A stretch of 8,071 bases of DNA. Source: Planctomycetota bacterium. GTDB taxonomy: Bacteria > Planctomycetota > Planctomycetia > Isosphaerales > Isosphaeraceae. Shown here in pieces: positions 5,880 through 8,071 of this stretch. The stretch's first letter is position 1; every line of letters begins with the position of its first letter. The notes below the pieces were generated by a model. The model was not told where the DNA came from and ran no database searches. It worked only from the letters and a program-made list of their open reading frames with translations. The stretch spans positions 1-8,071 of the forward strand of contig JAJYDH010000302.1 in NCBI GenBank assembly GCA_021777685.1. Direction: 5' to 3'. Position numbers and translations under genes: made by a program.

Positions 5880-6365
5880 ATGACCCCGATCCGCCATCTC
5901 GGCTGGACCGCGCTCGCCCTGCTCGCCCTGGTGGGCTGCGACGCCCCGGCCCCGCCGACCACCCCGCCCGGCACGGCCCCCTCCGGCGCGCCCGAGGCGG
6001 GCAAGACCTCGGCCGATCTCAAGCCCGCGCCCGACCCCGCCGGCAAGGACGACACGGTGATCAAGGCCGTGCCCGTCGAGCCCACCCCGCCCGGGGGGAC
6101 CAAGGCCGAGGAGCCCAAGAAGGAAGGCGCCGCCGTCAACAAGCTCTCCGACGAGGAGATCGCCGAGATCAAGAAGCTGCCCGCCGCCGAGCAGCCGATC
6201 GCCCTGGCGCAGGTCACCTGCCCGGTGAGCGACGAGCATCTGGGCGAGATGGGCGCCCCGATCAAGCAGGTCATCGGCGACAAGACGTTCTTCATCTGCT
6301 GCGCGAGCTGCGAGAAGAAGGTCAAGGCCGACCCCGAGGCGGTGCTGGCGAAGCTGAAGAAGTGA
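5880..6365 (+). CDS. Lipoprotein with C-terminal YHS/TRASH-like metal-binding motif
   Basis: A 161-residue exported protein. The signal peptide ends in LVGC, a good lipobox with the lipidated residue at Cys20. Residues 21-85 are a flexible linker rich in Pro, Ala, Gly and Lys. Residues 88-108 carry a charged helical segment (LSDEEIAEIKKLP). The tail reads TCPVSDEHLG (Cys114), then KTFFICCASCEKKV (Cys140, Cys141, Cys144), a Cys-X25-Cys-X3-Cys arrangement resembling the YHS/TRASH heavy-metal domains. It probably sits on the outer face of a membrane and binds or senses a soft metal such as copper, or a cofactor; no partner transporter is nearby to support this. A GAGAG stretch about 9 bases upstream supports the ATG, and the gene has its own promoter at 5777-5805. 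Confidence 0.8.
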   Translation: MTPIRHLGWTALALLALVGCDAPAPPTTPPGTAPSGAPEAGKTSADLKPAPDPAGKDDTVIKAVPVEPTPPGGTKAEEPKKEGAAVNKLSDEEIAEIKKLPAAEQPIALAQVTCPVSDEHLGEMGAPIKQVIGDKTFFICCASCEKKVKADPEAVLAKLKK

Positions 6366-6386
6366 GGCGTCCGCGGCCGACCCCGA

Positions 6387-6413
6387 TCCGGCGGAAACTC
6401 TTGGCCCGCCGGA
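6387..6413 (+). terminator. Probable terminator hairpin of the YHS-like lipoprotein gene
   Basis: TCCGGCGG (6387-6394) and CCGCCGGA (6406-6413) form a perfect 8-bp stem with an 11-base loop, 21 bases after the stop codon and just before the -35 box of the next promoter. There is no T-run, so it is not a textbook intrinsic terminator. Confidence 0.4.
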
Positions 6414-6415
6414 CT

Positions 6416-6445
6416 CTGGCAAACGGCCCGGTGGGTCGGTATACT
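6416..6445 (+). promoter_or_regulatory. Sigma-70-type promoter of glnN
   Basis: CTGGCA (6416-6421, 4 of 6 matches) and TATACT (6440-6445, 5 of 6) are spaced by 18 bases. The -10 box stands out in G+C-rich DNA. Transcription would start near 6452, giving a leader of about 380 bases before the ATG at 6833. I saw no sigma-54 (-24/-12) promoter pattern, which might have been expected for a nitrogen gene. Confidence 0.5.
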
Positions 6446-6832
6446 GCGCCCCGAGCATGAATGGGAAGGCGGGGTCCCCCGACGTCAGGGGGCCAACCTC
6501 GCCAGCAGACACGGATAGCGCCTCATCGCGAGGCGTCCGTCGGCCGGGGCTGTCAAGTCCCGGCCTCCGGACCTCCTCGACTCGATCGCTCTCCCCGATC
6601 GGGCCCTCGCGAACGCCGCTCTCCGTCGACCAGCCTCGTCGCGCCCCGGTCGTCCCTGCCGCGTCGGCAATCGTCAAACCAGACCGACCTTCCCGTTCCC
6701 GCTTGCAACCCCCGTGCCCGACTCTGATCGGCGAGGGTCCGCCCGGTCTTGATCGGTTGGTCTTGGCCCGGGTCCCGGACCGCGGCGACGCGGCGTGCCC
6801 CCTTTCCCACCACATCGGAGACGAACACCATC
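6446..6832 (+). ncRNA. Long structured 5' leader of glnN (candidate regulatory RNA)
   Basis: This gap has no credible gene; frames in it are Arg/Pro/Ser-rich. Three hairpins follow in close succession. H1 (6468-6503): GGCGGGG pairs with CCTCGCC around an inner CCCCC/GGGGG stem with a GACGTCA loop. H2 (6519-6535): CGCCTC/GAGGCG, 5-base loop. H3 (6536-6571), starting where H2 ends: TCCG/CGGA and GGCCGGG/CCCGGCC separated by a two-by-two internal loop. A palindrome CCCGATCGGG lies at 6594-6603. A fourth stem lies at 6736-6781 (GGTCCG plus CCCGG with CCGGG plus CGGACC), ending about 50 bases before the start codon. It matches no riboswitch I know. Attenuator, protein-binding leader, small RNA or plain spacer are all possible. 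Confidence 0.35.
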
Positions 6833-8071
6833 ATGGGTCAGACCACCGCCCGCCAGAGCGCCATCCAGGCGATCCTCGAGAGGCCGGCCAAGGAGTCGTC
6901 CGTCGACGCGTCCGAGACGCCGATCCGCCAGCTCTTCGGCATCAACGTCTTCTCGGACGAGGTGATGCGCTCGAGGCTCCCCGAGAACGTGTACAAGGGG
7001 CTGCGGAACACGATCAAGAAGGGCCACGCCCTCGACCCGACGATCGCCGACGTGGTGGCCGCGGCGATGAAGGAATGGGCGATGGAGCGGGGCGCGACCC
7101 ACTACACGCACTGGTTCCAGCCGATGACCGGCCTGACGGCCGAGAAGCACGACTCGTTCCTGGCGCCGACCGACGCCGGCACGGCGATCGCGGAGTTCAG
7201 CGGCAAGGAGCTGGTCCGGGGCGAGCCCGACGCCTCCAGCTTCCCCTCGGGCGGCATCCGGGCCACCTTCGAGGCCCGGGGCTACACCGCGTGGGACCCG
7301 ACCAGCCCGGCGTTCATCCTCGAGAACCCCAACGGCACGACCCTCTGCATCCCGACGGCGTTCTGCTCGTGGACCGGCGAGGCGCTCGACAAGAAGACCC
7401 CGCTGCTCCGGTCGATGGACGCCGTCTCGAAGCAGGCGCTCCGCATCCTCAAGCTGTTCAAGTCCGACGCCTCGCACGTCTACGCCACCTGCGGCCCCGA
7501 GCAGGAATACTTCCTGATCGACAAGCACTTCTACTACGCCCGGCCCGACCTGATCAACGCCGGCCGGACCCTCTTCGGCGCCAAGCCCCCCAAGGGGCAG
7601 GAGATGGAAGACCACTACTTCGGCGCCATCCCCGAGCGCGTCCTGGCCTGCATGCTCGAGACCGAGCTGGAGCTGTACAAGCTCGGCGTCCCGGTCAAGA
7701 CCCGGCACAATGAGGTCGCGCCGTCGCAGTACGAGCTGGCGCCCCTGTTCGAGAACGCCAACGTCGCGACCGACCATAACATGGTGATCATGGAGACCAT
7801 GAAGCGGGTGGCCGACCGCTACGGCCTCCAGCTCCTGCTCCACGAGAAGCCGTTCGCCGGCGTCAACGGCTCGGGCAAGCACGTCAACTGGTCGCTCTCG
7901 GACGACCTGGGCAACAACCTGCTCCGCCCCGGCGACAGCCCGCACGAGAACGCCCAGTTCCTCGTCTTCCTGGCCGCCGTGCTGGTGGCCGTCGAGCGTC
8001 ACGCCGACCTGCTCCGCCTGTCGGTCGCCCACGCCGGAAACGACCACCGCCTGGGCGCCAACGAGGCCCCG
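6833..8071 (+). CDS. glnN: Type III glutamine synthetase, N-terminal 413 residues (cut by window end)
   Basis: Makes glutamine from glutamate, ammonia and ATP in the cytoplasm, the main entry of ammonia into organic nitrogen. The frame is open from the ATG to the window edge; family members are around 700 residues, so somewhat over half is visible. Type III hallmarks are HYTHWFQPMTGLTAEKHDSF (90-109), FSGKELVRGEPDASSFPSGG (122-141), GPEQEYF (221-227) with catalytic-type glutamates, ETELELYKLGVPVKTRHNEV (276-295), HEKPFAGVNGSGKHVNWS (337-354) with the ATP/glutamate-site residues, and GNDHRLGANEAP (402-413) at the cut. No key motif in the visible part is missing. GGAG lies 12 bases upstream of the start, a weak site. 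A strong promoter sits about 390 bases upstream, so regulation through the long leader is plausible. This family is distinct from the shorter GlnA (type I) enzymes. Confidence 0.96.
   Translation, partial: MGQTTARQSAIQAILERPAKESSVDASETPIRQLFGINVFSDEVMRSRLPENVYKGLRNTIKKGHALDPTIADVVAAAMKEWAMERGATHYTHWFQPMTGLTAEKHDSFLAPTDAGTAIAEFSGKELVRGEPDASSFPSGGIRATFEARGYTAWDPTSPAFILENPNGTTLCIPTAFCSWTGEALDKKTPLLRSMDAVSKQALRILKLFKSDASHVYATCGPEQEYFLIDKHFYYARPDLINAGRTLFGAKPPKGQEMEDHYFGAIPERVLACMLETELELYKLGVPVKTRHNEVAPSQYELAPLFENANVATDHNMVIMETMKRVADRYGLQLLLHEKPFAGVNGSGKHVNWSLSDDLGNNLLRPGDSPHENAQFLVFLAAVLVAVERHADLLRLSVAHAGNDHRLGANEAP

Noticed and set aside
6461..6727. An 88-codon upstream frame in the glnN leader
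   Set aside because: No ribosome-binding site, Arg/Pro/Ser-rich composition, and it overlaps all three leader hairpins. It is more likely leader RNA than a leader peptide.
5799..6815. A 338-codon minus-strand frame covering the lipoprotein gene and the glnN leader
   Set aside because: It crosses two promoters and a gene with clear lipobox and Cys motifs on the other strand, and is Gly/Leu/Arg-rich without domains.
6446..6832. A known glutamine riboswitch upstream of glnN
   Set aside because: I looked for the conserved core of the glutamine (glnA-type) riboswitch and did not see it; the stems found here are much longer and differently arranged.
6674..8047. A 457-codon minus-strand frame opposite glnN
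   Set aside because: It is the antisense shadow of a strongly conserved enzyme; its low-complexity Gly/Arg/Leu/Val-rich composition resembles no protein family.

Overview
The window looks like an ordinary chromosomal stretch from a planctomycete, most likely of the Isosphaeraceae/Gemmata type. The evidence is strong G+C richness with G/C-ending codons, a small protein with the planctomycete-style N-terminus (TVRRLM followed by a hydrophobic helix) and C-terminus (RRPWLPVEPDPP), a type III glutamine synthetase, and hairpin repeats between genes. I place it by recognition, not by a search. I see no phage, IS element, CRISPR array, tRNA or rRNA.

Layout. Positions 1-323 hold no credible gene, only REP-like hairpins. 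A PLP-dependent class I aminotransferase reads leftward (1439 to 324). It is divided by back-to-back promoters from a rightward cluster: an unrecognised membrane protein (1592-2098), a DHA1/TetA-like MFS exporter (2131-3375, coupled to it or nearly so), a small planctomycete protein (3400-3738) and a small probable lipoprotein (3784-4104). After a less G+C-rich 214-base gap comes a YhaM-type OB-fold/HD-domain 3'-5' exoribonuclease (4319-5365), then a three-helix membrane protein (5401-5730). A good promoter drives a lipoprotein with a Cys-rich, YHS/TRASH-like metal-site tail (5880-6365). The right end is the first 413 codons of glnN (6833 to past the window edge), preceded by a 467-base gap with a promoter and a probably long, structured 5' leader.

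How the genes fit together. They do not form one pathway. The aminotransferase and glutamine synthetase both handle amino-group nitrogen but are far apart and separately promoted. The 1592-4104 genes may be one operon whose only recognisable function is export. The HD nuclease is a housekeeping RNA enzyme.

The most interesting parts are non-coding: the glnN leader, where three hairpins lie close together soon after a TATACT -10 box, and the divergent promoters, which share one TTGCCAA -35 element and settle the aminotransferase start. I found no convincing new multi-gene system.
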